Origin: Dermatemys mawii | Taxonomy: Eukaryota > Chordata > Testudines > Dermatemydidae | DNA length: 64,000 bases | Direction: 5' to 3' | Assembly: GCA_007922305.1 (NCBI GenBank) | Contig: ML677333.1 | Coordinates: forward strand, 12,750,541-12,814,540 | Position numbers and translations under genes: made by a program | In this document: piece after piece, positions 11,236-23,900 of the stretch | Numbering within the stretch: position 1 is the first letter of the stretch | How the letters are laid out: each line of letters starts with the position of its first letter | The notes under the pieces: generated by a model | Database searches by the model: none | What the model saw: only the letters and a program-made list of their open reading frames with translations | What the model was told of the DNA's origin: nothing

Positions 11236-11247
11236 TGTGGTAAGAAA

Positions 11248-12962
11248 AACACCCATACCTATCCTTTTTGATTGTTTCTTATATAACTGTATTTTGTGAA
11301 TAACTCTTGGGGGCATATCTATAAGGATTTTCTATAGTGCCCAGCAGCATAGTGTGCAAGAATTTACCAGATAAATTAGATTCCAATAGAGAGCTCTTAG
11401 TGCCTTTTGTAATTTTCTTTTCCCTTTCTTAGTTAGAGGAGATTCTGCCTAGGATATCAGAAAGCTTGAGAGGAGTGAGAGCACTTTTATTTGTTTTTCA
11501 TTTTATGTGTATCCCTAAGAGCTTAAATGGGATATCACCCTAATATCTGATCATCTCAGATACTCCAGTTACGACAGAAATTATTTATCAATGAGGAGAG
11601 CCAAGAAAGGAGTCCTAAAGATGGTCAGATTCTGGTTTAGTCTATCTTCTCTGGAGGTTTATTCCACAGCCAAATCTGCTTGACCAAGAACACTTTATCT
11701 TTGGCTCCCATGCACTATCTATTGAGGTTTTCATACTCTATTTATCAAACATCTGAGCTTTAAAGATTAGCCAAAATAAGGACTGAATTTTCTGAAAACT
11801 ACCTCCAGTCTTCGGAAGTTGAGATAAAATGTGACCCAATTCCAAATCACCCCTGCCAGGACTAGTATAAAATCAATAATCATCAGATTAAATTAACAAA
11901 CAGCACTCGCAGTTTGTCTTATCTTTAGTTGCAATGTTGCTGCATATCCAATTTTCAGTCAGAAGTAGGATTACCTAATAACCTTAATTAGAATTTCCAG
12001 GGACTGCAGAATTTTTATTATATTTTTTAAGGCTTGGATCTTGTAGAACAAAATGTTGTGTACTGATGCCACAGCAAATCCTTAAATACCTTAGAATAAC
12101 AAGCAGCCGTGCAAAACAGTCTTATGAGTCACTGAAGAATACTTAGTTTAAATCAAATTACCCATGGGACTGTATTCATATAAAACTGGTCTATGGGACA
12201 CACAAAAACCTCAATAATTTTGATTTTCAGTTTTCTGTAACTTAGACCTAAGGTGCCTCAAGTAAGTGTTGAAATATTAAAGCACACTGAATTAATAGCC
12301 ACCTTTAAAAAATTTGGTCTAAATCCAAGGTCACACAGAGTATGTGGCAGACTTTATGTTATCATAAAGCCTCCCAGTCCCATGCCTAAAAAGAAAGCGT
12401 GCATCACCCCTACTTGTAAAGAGTAGCAAGTAAATTATGTGAATTTCAACTTAATCTCTCTTTTCTCCCCACCTATTACTATTGCTTAGCAACCTGTTTC
12501 AGCTTCCCTTCAGTTCTCTTTTCTTAAATCAGTTACTTAGTCTGAGCTTAATATCCCATGGTTATCTCTGGTTTTGCTACCACCTTATTTATTAGAACAA
12601 TTAGATTCTCTTTGGCAAGCAGAGCTAGGCAAACAATTCATGTTAAAAACCCAAACCAACACATTACAAACCATTACAATCCATCCAGGTTCAGTGAGGC
12701 AGGAAAATTGGAACGTATATTCCAGTTCTAGTCTACCCACTCCTTTTACATGCCAGTCCCTCCACCCAGTAAATGGCCCCTTATCCTTTCTGTGACTTCT
12801 TTGTTGTCCAGTGTCCTGCAGCACTTGGGCAACCAATTGACCCAGCTTGTACTCATAACCTCTTGATAACCACTTATCCTGTCTCCAGCTGTCACAGAAG
12901 AGGAACGGTCAACCCACAGGGTCTCCAGGGGGCAGACTGCTCTCTCCCTTTAGCTGTTCAAT
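11248..12962. other. No recognised feature
   Basis: Single-copy-looking DNA. Two overlapping antiparallel frames of 73-83 codons (12574-12836) are mutually exclusive and carry no motif. Confidence 0.5.
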
Positions 12963-13617
12963 TAGGGTTTTCAACCAGAACGCCTGGTCAAAAAGGGACT
13001 CTAGCGGCTCTGTTCAGCACTGCTGAGCGAGCCATTAAAAGTCCAGTCAGTGGTGCTGCGGGTCTAAGGCAGGCTAGTCCCTACTTGTCCTGGCACTGAG
13101 CTGCATCCTGGAAGAGAACAGCAGGTCCGGCTCCTAGAGTGGGGTGGGGGCAGTGCATGGGGCTCCGCACACTGTCCCCACCCCAAGCACTGGGTCTGCA
13201 CTCAGATTGGCTGGGAACCACGGCCAGTGGGAGCTGGGGGGCAGTGCCTGTGAGCAAGAGCAGTGCGCCATGCCTCCTGGCCTCCCCGCCGGGGATCCAG
13301 ACCTGCCGGCTGCTTCCAGGGCGCAGTGCAGTGCCAGGACAGGCAGGGAGCTTCCCTTAGCCGTGCTGACCCAGGAGCTGCCTGAGGTAAGTCTGTGCCC
13401 AAACCCGTGACCCAGTCCTGAGCGCTCCCAACAAATGCAGTGCTCGAAACTCTTCATCCCCGACCCTATCCCAGAGCCTGCACCCCCAGCCGAAGCCCGC
13501 ACCCAGCCCCCTATCCCAGCAGAGTAGGGGAGAGCAAGCCACCGAGTGAGTGGGGCCTAGGGCAAGGGACGGGGCTAGGGTGTTTGGGTTTGTGCAATTA
13601 GAAAGTTGGCAACCCTA
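12963..13617. mobile_element. hAT-like non-autonomous element, GC-rich
   Basis: The left end is TAGGGTTTTCAACC and the reverse complement of the right end is TAGGGTTGCCAACTTTC, an imperfect inverted pair. The flanking 8-mers TGTTCAAT (12955-12962) and TGTTCAGT (13618-13625) agree at 7 of 8 bases, consistent with a hAT duplication. The interior is strongly GC-rich and yields several overlapping frames (88, 122 and 61 codons) that are composition artefacts. Confidence 0.75.
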
Positions 13618-13625
13618 TGTTCAGT

Positions 13626-14071
13626 AGCAGCAGGATCCAAAATGTTTCAGAGGTCCCACGGCTACAGCAGTGTCTGTTTATATCACTCTCAATTTATATC
13701 AATTAGGTAGTAGGGCCTAATTCATGTGTTGTTCCCTAGAATAAATTAGGGAAAGGGTGATTGCAGGCACAGTGCTCCACCCCAAAACAAAATCATCAAC
13801 ATGTGACTGGGCGGGTCTTACCCCTGTTGAGGGAAAAGCAGGGCCCCATGGAAAGGGAGGGGGTATTCTTAGCAATGAATGATGTGACAGGGAAGTAAAG
13901 TTGTAGAAAAAAGATCTTTATTAAAAATGCAGAGTTGATAGTGTTACATGCTGAGGATCACCTGAGAGATAGCAGCTTGACCTCTGCTTACATTGCTGAA
14001 TACTGAGCCCCTTGGTATCTCACCAAACTACATCTTTCCTAAAACCTGATGCTGTTTCTCCAGTTGCACTC
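13626..14071. other. No recognised feature
   Basis: A short gap between a hAT-like element and a CR1 copy. It may be the far side of an unrecognised repeat into which the hAT element inserted. Confidence 0.4.
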
Positions 14072-15703
14072 ATCATAGAATATAAGGGTTGGAAAGGACC
14101 TCAGGAGTTCATCTAGTCCAACCCGCTGTTCAAAGCAGGACCAATCCCCAATTAAATCATCCCAGCCAGGGCTTTGTCAAGCCAGACCTTCAAAATCTCT
14201 AAGGAAGGAGATTCCACCATTTCCCTAGGTAACCCATTCCAGTGCTTCACCACCCTCCTAGTGAAAAAGTTTTTCCTAATATCCAACCCAAACCTCCCCC
14301 ACTGCAACTTGAGACCATTACTCCTTGTTCTGTCATCTGGTACCACTGAGAACAGTCTAGATCCATCCTCTTCGGAACCCCTTTTCAGGTAGTTGAAAGC
14401 AGTTATTAAATCCCCTCTCATTCTTCTCTTCTGCAGACTAAACAATCCCAGCTCCCTCAGCCTCTCCTGGTAAATCATGTGCTTCAGCCCTCTAATTATT
14501 TTTGTTGCCCTCTGCTGGACCCTTTCTAATTTTTCCACATCCTCCTTGTAGTATGGGGCCCAAAACTGTACACAGTACTCCAGATGAGGCTTCACCAATG
14601 CCAAATAGAGGGGAATGATCATGTCCCTCGATCTGCTGGCAATGCCCCTACTTATATAGCCCAAAATGCTATTAGCCTTCTTGGCAACAAGGGCACACTG
14701 TTGACTCATATCCAACTTCTCATCTACCATAACCCCTAGGTCCTTTTCTGCAGAACTGCTGCCTAGCCATTCGGTCCCTAGTCTCTAGCAGTGCATGGGA
14801 TTCTTCCGTCCTAAGTGCAGGACTCTGCACTTGTCCTTGTTGAACCTCATCAGATTTCTTTTGGCCTAATCCTCTAATTTGTCTAGGTCCCTCTGTGTCC
14901 TATCCATACCCTCCAGCATATCTACCACTCCTCCCAGTTTAGTGTCATCTGCAAACTAGCTGAGGGTGCGGTCCACGCCGTCCTCCAGATCATTAACGAA
15001 GACATTGAACAAAACCAGCCCCAGGACCGACCCTTGGGGTACTCCACTTGATACCGGCTGCCAACTAGACATCGAGACATTGATCACTACCTGTTGAGCC
15101 CGATGATCTAGCCAGCTTTCTCTCCACCTTATAGTCCATTCATCCAGCCCATACTTCTTTAACTTGCTGGCAAGGATACTGTGGGAAACTGTATCAAAAG
15201 CTTTGCTAAATTCAAGGAATAACATGTCCATTGTTTTCCCCTCATCCACAGAGCCAGTTATCTCATCACAGAAGGTAATTAGGTTAGTCAGACATGACTT
15301 GCTCTTGGTGAATCCATGCTGACTTGTTGTTGCTCACTTTCCTCTCCTTTAAGTGCTTCAGAATTGATTCCTTGAGGACCTGCTCCATGATTTTTCCAGG
15401 GACTGAGGTGAGGCTGACTGGCCTGTAGTTCCCAGATCTTCCTTCTTCCCTTTTTTAAAGATGGGCACTATATTAGCGTTTTTCCAGTCATCCGGAACCT
15501 CCTCTGATCGCCATGAGTTTGCAAAGATAGTGGCCAATGGTTCTGCTATCACATCCGCCAACTCCTTTAGCACCCTTGGATACAGTGCATCCAGGTCCAT
15601 GGACTTGTGCTTGTCCAGCTTTTCTAAATGGACCTGAACCACTTCTTTCTCCACAGAGGGCTGGTCACCTCCTCCCCATACCATGCTGCGCCATGCAGTA
15701 GTC
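14072..15703 (-). pseudogene. CR1 LINE ORF2, RT domain to 3' tail
   Basis: The 5'-truncated copy reads from 15703 down to the tail at 14072. Frames are: 15358-15705 (endonuclease-RT linker, with [15 protein letters not shown]); 14956-15249 (97 aa with [10 protein letters not shown] and G-V-P-Q-G-S-V-L-G); and 14152-14730 (192 aa C-terminal domain with E-Y-C-V-Q-F-W-A-P). A TAG stop sits directly before the catalytic F-A-D-D box. The same stop occurs in the copy at 32775-34162. Otherwise it is well preserved, so it is among the younger CR1 copies here. Confidence 0.93.
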
Positions 15704-16371
15704 AAAGAGAAGCCTTAAAATGAATAGTGTATTAACTCTTACTGATGCACATGAGACAGAAGACAGGCAATCTCCTCCTTGCCATTTCAGTTTCCTCCTA
15801 TTTATATATGAATGTCCTAACTTATTTGATGCATTTCTCCTCTTTCTGTTCACAAGACTGTGATTTTCAGAGATTCTTTTGTAATTAATTACCAAATCAT
15901 TTCTACACATTCATTTTGATCTGTAGCCTGATCCTTGTGTGAATTCAATATTTACTATTCAAGTTCTTCTGATTGGACACACAGGCCTCATGTTATGATT
16001 GACTTTGATGATTAGTTATGTATAACACATAGAATCAGGTTACTGTTGTAGATATTTGCAATTCTGCCATAAAACATTCTGCAATATTAAGATTCACTGC
16101 TTCTGTGAATATTCTAGCTAGCACACTTGTTTGCTTGAATATTCCTAAAATAACTAACATAAAAGGAGCATTAACACAGTTCAAATATTTGCAAATACAT
16201 TTTTTGCGCTATATATTCAACTCTAAATATTTGGAGTGCTAAGGCTGATACAAGTCAGGAATGTAGGATGACTCTTATCATGGTATAAATATACAGCATA
16301 CACAGTTACCCCAAAATAAATTTCACAGGGCAATATTTGTATTCTGAGCTGTAATATAATCTTGTGTAGGA
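15704..16371. other. No recognised feature
   Basis: AT-rich DNA; no repeat or motif recognised. Confidence 0.5.
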
Positions 16372-16495
16372 TAGGGTGACCAGATAGCAAGTGTGAAAAA
16401 CTGCGATGGGGATGCAGGGGTAATAGGCACCTATATAAAATAAAGCTTCAAATATTAGGACTATCCCTATAAAATTAGAGCATCTGTACACCATA
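16372..16495. mobile_element. Short MITE, degraded
   Basis: It starts TAGGGTGACCAGAT and ends with ATCTGTACACCATA, an eroded inverted copy. It resembles a common reptile MITE of about 120 bp. No target duplication is discernible. Confidence 0.6.
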
Positions 16496-18059
16496 CTATC
16501 GGGTCATATTAGATAAGGTAATGTGCAGCAAAAATAAAATAAAGTCAGTTTGAATAGGATAGAAAAAACCCTGTTAAACTAAATATATGTTTATTTAGAG
16601 AGAGAATGTGTGTATGTGTCATTTTTGTCCCTTGGTATAACTGATAACATGTAGTCATGTTTGTGTTGTTTGATAAGGATGACTTAATGGAAATATTGTT
16701 TTCACTTCACTGGTTTTCAGAATTTAGCTGGTGGGTAAAAGGCATTTCCTTGCCAGCACATAGGACATCACATACATAGCACTCAGTAAAAAAAAGATTG
16801 CACACTTAAGGGTCCAGTCCTGCACTCTTTGAAGTCACTGGGAGTTTGATCATTGACTTCAAAAGGAGCATATGCAGGCCCTATGTCCACTTGATGGAGG
16901 GAAAACTGAGAAATGCCAACTTTCAAGGTGACAGATTAGAAGCCCAACCTGCTCTCCTCTGTGCTCATTTGCTTGCCTATAAGCCAGTTGAATAGGAATC
17001 TGAGGAAAAGTCTTTGTTATGTGGAGTATTCTTGAAAATTGTTCTTGACTAGGTCATTGCTGATCGCAAATATATATTGTATCGTAGAAATTCATGGCAT
17101 TAAGCAATCTATTCCCAGGATCAAAGAATTCAATAACTTCCCAGGCCACAAATGTATTTCCCCCCATCTATTTACTGTCTTCAGTTCACACTATCACATT
17201 GTCAGTGTTCATTAAATCCCCTACTGAATTGGAATTGTCTCAGAGCCAATCAGAGTCTAGGGATGCTGTATAGCTACTAATGATTGAATGGCCCAGCAAA
17301 ACCACAGAAACCTATAACTATCCAGACACCAGTGCTCAGAAAGCCTGTCAACAGACTGATGTTTTCGAAGAATGCAAAAGCTGTGTTTAATATACAATGC
17401 AGGTGCATTTCCTTAGCCCTCAGGATCTCTGTGAAAAATATAAAGACATTATTTAGAAGCTTTCAGTGTTCCATAAGCTCTATCTGTATTATCTGACGCT
17501 AGGAAGGAATGCAGCAGAAAACACAGATGTGATTTTCTTTCAATTGGTAGTCAGATTTCTTTTTTTTTTCCTTCCTTCTTTACAAATCATTCCATTGAAC
17601 ATAGTCCACACACTGCTCATTTGGGTCTCTGCCAGAAAGGCAAAATTTGAAATGCAGGTAATGGATGGACTGAGGGTATAGGAAAGAAATGTTCAGCCAT
17701 AATGTTTGAGTTTGCAGAAGAAACTGTCTGTTGCCCCCCCAAATAAATGCCTTTTAAGGAGCAGTACTGCAGAATACCTTCTTCTGAGCACTGGACTGGG
17801 GTAGCTTTTGTTTCATGGGATGTTGCTCTTCTCATTCCGTGAGTGCTTTTATCCCGAAATGCTGTAAGTTAACGGTGTCAGTAACCAATCAGTGTTTGGT
17901 GTATGCAAGAAAAAACTGGTACCCACATGGCCCTGACCTTGCTTCCTTATGTCTGAGTAGCACTTGGCTACTTCTGTGATCCCATGGAAATCACACATAG
18001 TAATCAAGACAAAAAAGGGTTGCGACAAATATTGCAACCCCATGCAGTATCTTTGGGCA
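16496..18059. other. No recognised feature except a weak palindrome
   Basis: A small symmetrical block (about 16808-16880: 'tgaagtcactggg' against 'cattgacttcaa') resembles old amniote palindromic repeats. The rest looks unique. Confidence 0.45.
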
Positions 18060-18930
18060 GCACTGTGTTAAATGTGTTAATGGTTTCTGTTTGATTGTGT
18101 TCTACTGCAGGTGGGAAGCATATCACAACTCCTCAAGGAACTAGAAACAGTTGGGGGTGATTAGCACAATAAATTCTGAAGGTTTGGAAGAACTTTGGCC
18201 TGCTAAGGCCCCATAAGACTGATGGGCATGGGCAGAGAGTAGGGGTGGCTGTGCCTCCCCCAAACAGCCAGGTATGGCCCCACCCGCAGGGCCCTGTTTC
18301 GGCAGTGCTGCTGGGCTCCAGAGGCTGGAACCATGCCACCTGCCTTCCCGGGGATGAGGGGACTGCAGTGGTTCTGCCTACTCTCCCTCCCTCCCGGCTC
18401 TCCGGGGCTGGGTGGGAGGGCGGGGGAAGCTACAGCAGCGCCACTGAATGGTCTCCCTTCTGGGACTAAGGGGGTTGCAGGCACTAGCCAGTCTGGTGCA
18501 GGCGGCCTTGGTGGAAGGCTCTAATTTCCAGGGCACACAAAAGGAGCGTGGCCTCAGATGGAAGGGCCAGGGTTGGGGGCTAGCCTCCCCCAGCCACCAG
18601 TTCACGCATCGCCCATGCTGATGGGTGATTCCTGTCATGTTTAGTGCGAGTTTAAATTTGTTCATTGTTTATATATTTTCTGTGTAATGATTTTGCCCTA
18701 AAAATAAATGTGCTTGCTTGGAAAGAGCTGTTTGGTCACTGGTTCAGAACACTGTCATTGTCCTGGGAGAGAAAGCAAAGCACAAAGTGCTGGCTGTCAG
18801 GCACATTGGCTTGAAGGGGATTTTGCAGTGTACGGCAGGGGGGCGCACAGACTTAAAACCCACAGTTGAAACGGAGTGGGACATGGGTCCCTGCCCAGCA
18901 ACAGATGATGGCTGAAAGCCTGAGGAAATA
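18060..18930 (+). mobile_element. ERV-type LTR, split by a hAT element
   Basis: The sequence aligns with 34180-34620. Shared blocks are 'ggcctgctaaggccccataagactg'-type sequence, then 'aaaaataaatgtgcttgctt' with the polyadenylation signal AATAAA, then 'gagagaaagcaaagcaca'. The hAT element at 18227-18617 interrupts it. The 5' limit is uncertain. Confidence 0.6.
18227..18617. mobile_element. Non-autonomous hAT element (391 bp), perfect 8-bp TSD
   Basis: A perfect 8-bp duplication CTGATGGG flanks it at 18219-18226 and 18618-18625. The ends are short inverted repeats: CATGGGCAG at the left and GCCCATG at the right. The GC-rich interior contains inverted 'ggctgtgcctcccccaaac' and 'tagcctcccccagccac' like blocks. 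It has no coding capacity; the 63-95-codon frames are composition artefacts. Confidence 0.88.
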
Positions 18931-19319
18931 CAAGTGCAGTTACCTTGAAACTCTGACCAGACTTGGAGTCTGGCTAGGTGAGAGTGGGAATAATCGTTCC
19001 TGTGTCGTCCTAATGGTAGATGGAGGGAAATGGGCATGTGGTGTCCTGATGTCCCATAGAATTCTCACAGTTGAGAAGGTGACTCTTCAAATGGCACAGC
19101 CACTATTGATTGTTGGTTGTGACAACTAGAATGTTAAATACGTTTTCTACTTTGACATAAAAGGTGAGGTGTGTTTTATTTATGGGCTGAAATGAAATGA
19201 GAGTGGTGAGTTGCGGAAACATCATTTCTCTTCCTAATGGAAAAGTGCTATAAAAACCTTTCTGGGAAAGATCTATAGGATTAAATGGAAAATGATAACA
19301 TTTCTCTAGGTTTTTTGAA

Positions 19320-19853
19320 CAGGAGTGGGCAAACGTTTTGGCCCGAGGGCCACACTGGGGTTCAAAATTGTGTGGAGGGCCGGGTAGGGAAGGCTGTGCC
19401 TCCTAAAACAGCCTGGCCCCATCCTATATATGGCCCCCACCCACTTCCTGCCCCCTGACTGTCTCCTCAGAACTCCCAACCCATCCAATCCCCCCGCTTC
19501 TTGTCCCCTGATTGACCCCTCTGGAAAACCCCCCTCACACTTTAACCGCCCCCCCCAGACCGCGCCCCCTTCTAAGCCCCACTGCTCTTTGTCCCCTGAC
19601 TGCCTCCTTCTGAGACCCTCCCAACCCTAACCACCACCATCACCCTGAGACCCCCACCCTATCTAAGCCCCCCCACTCCTTGTCCCCTGACTACCCACTC
19701 CAGAGACCCATCACCCCCTAATCACCCCCCAGGATCCTACCACCCTATCGAACCCCCCTGTCCCCTGACTGCCCTGACCCCTAGCCACACCCCTGCCCCC
19801 TGACAGGCCCCCTGGGACTCCCACGCACCATCCAACCCTCCGTTCACCGCCCG
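19320..19853 (+). mobile_element. hAT-like non-autonomous element, 3'-truncated
   Basis: The left terminus is CAGGAGTGGGCAAACG followed by 'ttttggcccgagggccaca', the family signature shared with 1-200 and 50348-51026. It continues into repeated C-rich units with 'ccccctgact' and stops abruptly where minus-strand CR1 begins at 19854. The missing right end implies deletion or truncation at that junction. Confidence 0.8.
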
Positions 19854-21131
19854 CCCTCTCCAATTTGTCAACATTCTTCTTGAATTGTGGTCACCAGAAC
19901 TGGACACAGTATTTCAACAGCAGTTGCACCAGTGCCAAATATAGAGGTAAAATAACCTTTCTAGTCCTACTCTAAATTCTCTTTTATGCATCTAAGGGTT
20001 GTATTAGCTCTTTTGGCCACATTATCACACTGGGGGCTCATGTTAAGCTGATTGTCCACCATGATTCCCTGTTCTTTTTCAGGGTCACTGCTTTCCAGGA
20101 TAGAGTCCCCAACTTGTAGCTATATGGCCTATATTCTTTATTCCTAGAATTATACATTTACATATAGCAGTAAAAAAATGCATATTGTTTGCTTGCTCCT
20201 AGTTTACCAAATGATCCAAATTGCTCTGAATCAGTGATCTGTCCTCATCCTTATTTACCACTCTCCCAATTTTTGTGCCACCAGCAAACTTGATCAGAGA
20301 TTATTTTATGTTTTCTTCCAGGTTATTGATAAAAATGGTAAATAGTGTAGGGACAAGAACCAGTCCCTGGGGGACTCTACTGGAAATATCATCCACTCAG
20401 TGATGATTCCCCATTTACAATTATGTTTTAAGACCTATCACCTAGTCAGTTATTTGTGTGCCATGTTAATTTTATATTGTTCTAGCTTTTTTATCAAAAT
20501 GTCATGTGCTACCAAGTCAAATGCCTGAATGAAGTCTAAGTATATTACATGAGTGCTACTACATTTATCAGTCAAACTTGTAATCTCATTAAAAATATTG
20601 TTAGTTTGATGGGATCTATTTTATACAAGCCCATATCGATTTGCATTAATTACATTGCCCTCCTTTAATTCTTTATTGAGTCCCATACTATCAGCTCTAT
20701 TATCTTGCCCAGGATCTATGTCAATCTAAGAGGTCTTTAATTACCTTGGTCATCTCATTTATCCTTATTTAAAATTTGGCATAACACTAGCTTTGTTCCA
20801 GTCTTCTGGAACTTTCCCAGGACTCCAAGACTTATTGAAAATCAACATTACCAGTTTTGTGAGCTCTTCAGCCGTCTCTTCTAAAACTCTTGGATGCAAG
20901 TTATCTGAACATACTGATTTAAAAGTGCCTAACTTTAGTAGCTTCTGTTTAACATCCTTCAGAGATAATAGTGGAATGGAAAAAGTGTTTTCATCAGCAT
21001 ATAATGAGACTGTATCATCTGTTTCCCCCCCCATATACAGAATAGAAATATTTATTGAACACTTCTGCATTTTCTGCGTTATTATTGATAATCCTACCAT
21101 TTCCATTTGGCAATGGACCAGTACCATAGTC
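19854..21131 (-). pseudogene. CR1 LINE ORF2 (decayed)
   Basis: This antisense CR1 copy runs from the endonuclease-RT linker at the right to the C-terminal domain at the left. The best frame is 20765-21199, with D-N-L-H-P-R-V-L-E-E-T-A-E-E-L and K-V-P-E-D-W. The RT catalytic region around 20200-20500 is broken in all frames. The 3' tail is missing at the junction with the hAT element. Confidence 0.88.
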
Positions 21132-21514
21132 AACATGTGGACAGTGGTTGTCTGTAATGGAGATATGTCATCTTGATACTTCTGGCCCAGTGAAGTCATT
21201 GACCAGGAGCAAGCATTACTCTTGCTGCATACTCAATATAGATGGCAATTAGAGCTTGGCCTTGCAAGATGCTGAGTACCAAGGAGAACTGGAACCAAGG
21301 TGATGTGCATCAGCTTTCCATTCCCAGTCAATAGAGTTTAATAAACAAAGAATCTCTTAATGAGGAAAATGACCATGAACTAACATCAAGTTGTGTGTGA
21401 TCAACTCATAAGTCATAAAAAAGTAAGAAACCTGCAGCCACAAATCTGTAAGAACTAATAGAAAATTCTAGTGGCCTTTTTTCTGATATAATTTTATAAA
21501 GAATGTGCAGATAA
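21132..21514. other. No recognised feature
   Basis: Single-copy-looking DNA between two CR1 pieces. Confidence 0.45.
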
Positions 21515-21772
21515 GATCTAATAGCTGAAAGTTGAAGTCAGCAAAATTCATGCAGGAAATAGAACACAATTTTTTAATAGTGATGGTAATTTACCACTGA
21601 AAGAGATTAGCAAAAGATATGGTACATTCTCCATCACTGGAGTTATTAAACCACAAATGAATGTCTTTCTTAAGCACATGTTCTAGTTCAATCACAATTT
21701 ATTGAACTAGATGGAGAAATTACTGGTGAAATGGTTAATGGTCCCTTTAGCCTTAAAATCTATGAACAGATT
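21515..21772 (+). mobile_element. CR1 LINE 3' UTR and tail
   Basis: The block 'tagctgaaagttgaagtca' through 'tctccatcactggagtt' to 'ggtccctttagccttaaaat' plus 'ctatgaa' matches the CR1 3' end in plus orientation, with a few internal gaps. Confidence 0.75.
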
Positions 21773-23119
21773 TGGAGGGTAATATTAATAAGTATTCTTT
21801 CAAAGGGGAGATGAAAATAGTTCCTGAGATTTGTATAGACTGAACGAACCTGAAGCCACTGCCAGTGCACTACTTCTGCCTAAAGCAGGCCCTGAAGTCA
21901 GGGCTGAGGAACATAAGCAGTAAATGCATTGCCCTACTAATGTGTCTGTTCTCAGGGAATCAGAGGACATCAGTCTCCAGGGCTGTTGAGCTAACATTTT
22001 CCATTAGCATGAAATTCAGTCAAAAAGAAAATCTCTCAAACAAATATGACTTTAGTTTGGATTGACATTTGGGAGAATGCACTGATTGGGACCAAAAATA
22101 ACCCCAGTGTCTGGGGGACAGGCAGAGGTGCAATTGCATAGGAACTGCCCTCTGATCATTAACTAGGGTGCAATGCATCCAAATGGGGTGGGGAATGAGA
22201 AAGACCTTGTCTTTGCCTTCTAAACATTGGTCTGGGGAGCAGGAGCTGTGCATTGTGAGGAAGGAGGGAAAATATGGTGCACCCCATATTGGTGTACAGC
22301 GCTGTGTGAACTTTCCAATTATTTGCTCCCCAAGTAAAGTGTACACTGGGGAAATCCAGGAGGGATTCCCAATCCTTCCTCTGGAGTGGTTTAGTTCTGT
22401 CTTGTCCTTTTTAAACTTACTTTATTAGAACCAAGAGCCAAATTCTGCAGCCCTTTCTTAGTTAAAACTTCCTTGAAGCTAATTGATCTAAATTATAGTA
22501 GAGATTTTATAAATAGCAAAATTGAAAAACAAATATTTCCTTGGCTCATTCACTAGACATCCTTGTATAACAACAATGGTCTGCATTTTTTATCAAGAGT
22601 ATTACTGCAGATATCAAATATCCCTCATAAATAATCCAGTAAATCAGTCTTTCATCAGAAGATTGCTTGCTTAATCCCATGTAGGCAGTGACAAACAGCA
22701 CACTGTGTCTGACTTCGCCATTTCTCTTGCTCTCTCTCATTGTATTCATTTGGAATAAATATGCAGTCTACCCTGCTGAGTAACCTTTACAATGGGTAGT
22801 GCTTTTTGGATGTGGTTCCAAAAAAGACAGAGCAATTCAGACTTTGTATGAACAGAAGCCAGTTCTTTTAACTGGATCAGTATTTCCATAGAAAATGTAA
22901 TTGTTTAGTACTGAAACATGAATCATTGCTAATTATTATTTTGAATATAATTTCTCAGCACCAAAAAGTGTGCTTGATACCTGCCAGAACAAATTAATAG
23001 CACATTGCTCCTGGTCCAAAAAGCTTACAATTAAAGTCAAAAGGACTTGTGTTCCTAAAGGCTAGATCTGAAAGAGGACTTAAAATCTGCATTGCAAAGC
23101 CTAATGTTTAGTCATCCTG
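21773..23119. other. No recognised feature
   Basis: The frames at 22020-22428 on opposite strands overlap and lack motifs. A faint 'aaaagcttacaattaaa' near 23016 resembles an old amniote repeat. Confidence 0.45.
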
Positions 23120-23900
23120 CTGCCTAGGGGAATCCATAGTCCAAAGTTAGGCAGTCTGTTCAAGGCATAGGGAGAATTTAGCACCTAAGAATGAGGTCCA
23201 CAAAAGCCTACAAGCTGAGCAGGGAGCTATCTAAAATAGCCAATAAGAAATGCCAAGGAAACAGGTGTGTCCTAAGTCCCACCCCTCAAAGAAAGTTAAG
23301 TGCCTAAGTTCAGGTCTGAAGGAGGCCTGCGTTCGGGAACTGCAGCTATAAAGTTCTCCTGGTGTTAGGCACTTCAGCCTCACTTTGCAAAAACAAATGA
23401 ACAAAAGGAGGAGCTGCTGCTGCCACCGTTTCCACGTGGTTAGGGCACTCACCCAGAATGTAGGAAGACCTGGGTTCAAATTTCCCCTCTGCCTGATGTG
23501 GAGCAGGGATTTGAAGTAGGTTTGCTACTTCTCAGGTAAGTACACTAACCCCTGGTCTGTGTCTCAGACTGTCTTACTGAAATTCTTATGCTATATATAA
23601 GTGACAGTGTAATCAGTGGAACAAGGTGTTGAGTTTGGGTCTTTAACATCCCAGCTAACTGCCCCAATAACTGGGCAATACATTCACCCACTTTTTCTCT
23701 GTCTCAATGACTATTATGTATTTCAAGACTGAGGCAGCTGAGTATATGCCCAGCAACAGAAATGTAGGTGCTAAGGGGACTTTACCAGTAGAGTCTTAGG
23801 TGCCTAGGGGCTTTAGGTGCCTACAGGATTAGGTGGGAGCTGAGATTGAGGTTGTAAATTTTGGACATAGGCATCTAAAGTGGCAATTAGGTGTCATGTT
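23120..23900 (+). repeat. Interspersed repeat with tRNA-like boxes and inverted partner
   Basis: The unit contains a tRNA-like D-arm 'tggttagggcactc' (23437-23450) and T-arm 'gggttcaaattt' (23472-23483). An inverted copy of the T-arm, 'gggatttgaa', follows at 23506-23515. The surrounding 'taggtgcctaggggctttag' and 'ttaggcactt' motifs occur several times in both orientations. I recognise the block as a common turtle repeat. Whether it is a SINE or a foldback DNA element is not settled. Confidence 0.5.

Noticed and set aside
13134..13542. Several overlapping GC-rich frames on both strands
   Set aside because: All are inside one hAT-like element; overlapping frames on both strands reflect base composition.
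19430..19850. C-rich tandem pattern as a satellite
   Set aside because: The C-rich units belong to the body of the hAT-like family also seen at 1-200 and 50348-51026.
23437..23483. Candidate tRNA gene
   Set aside because: D-arm and T-arm motifs are present but no cloverleaf with acceptor pairing is apparent, and the segment is part of a repeat.
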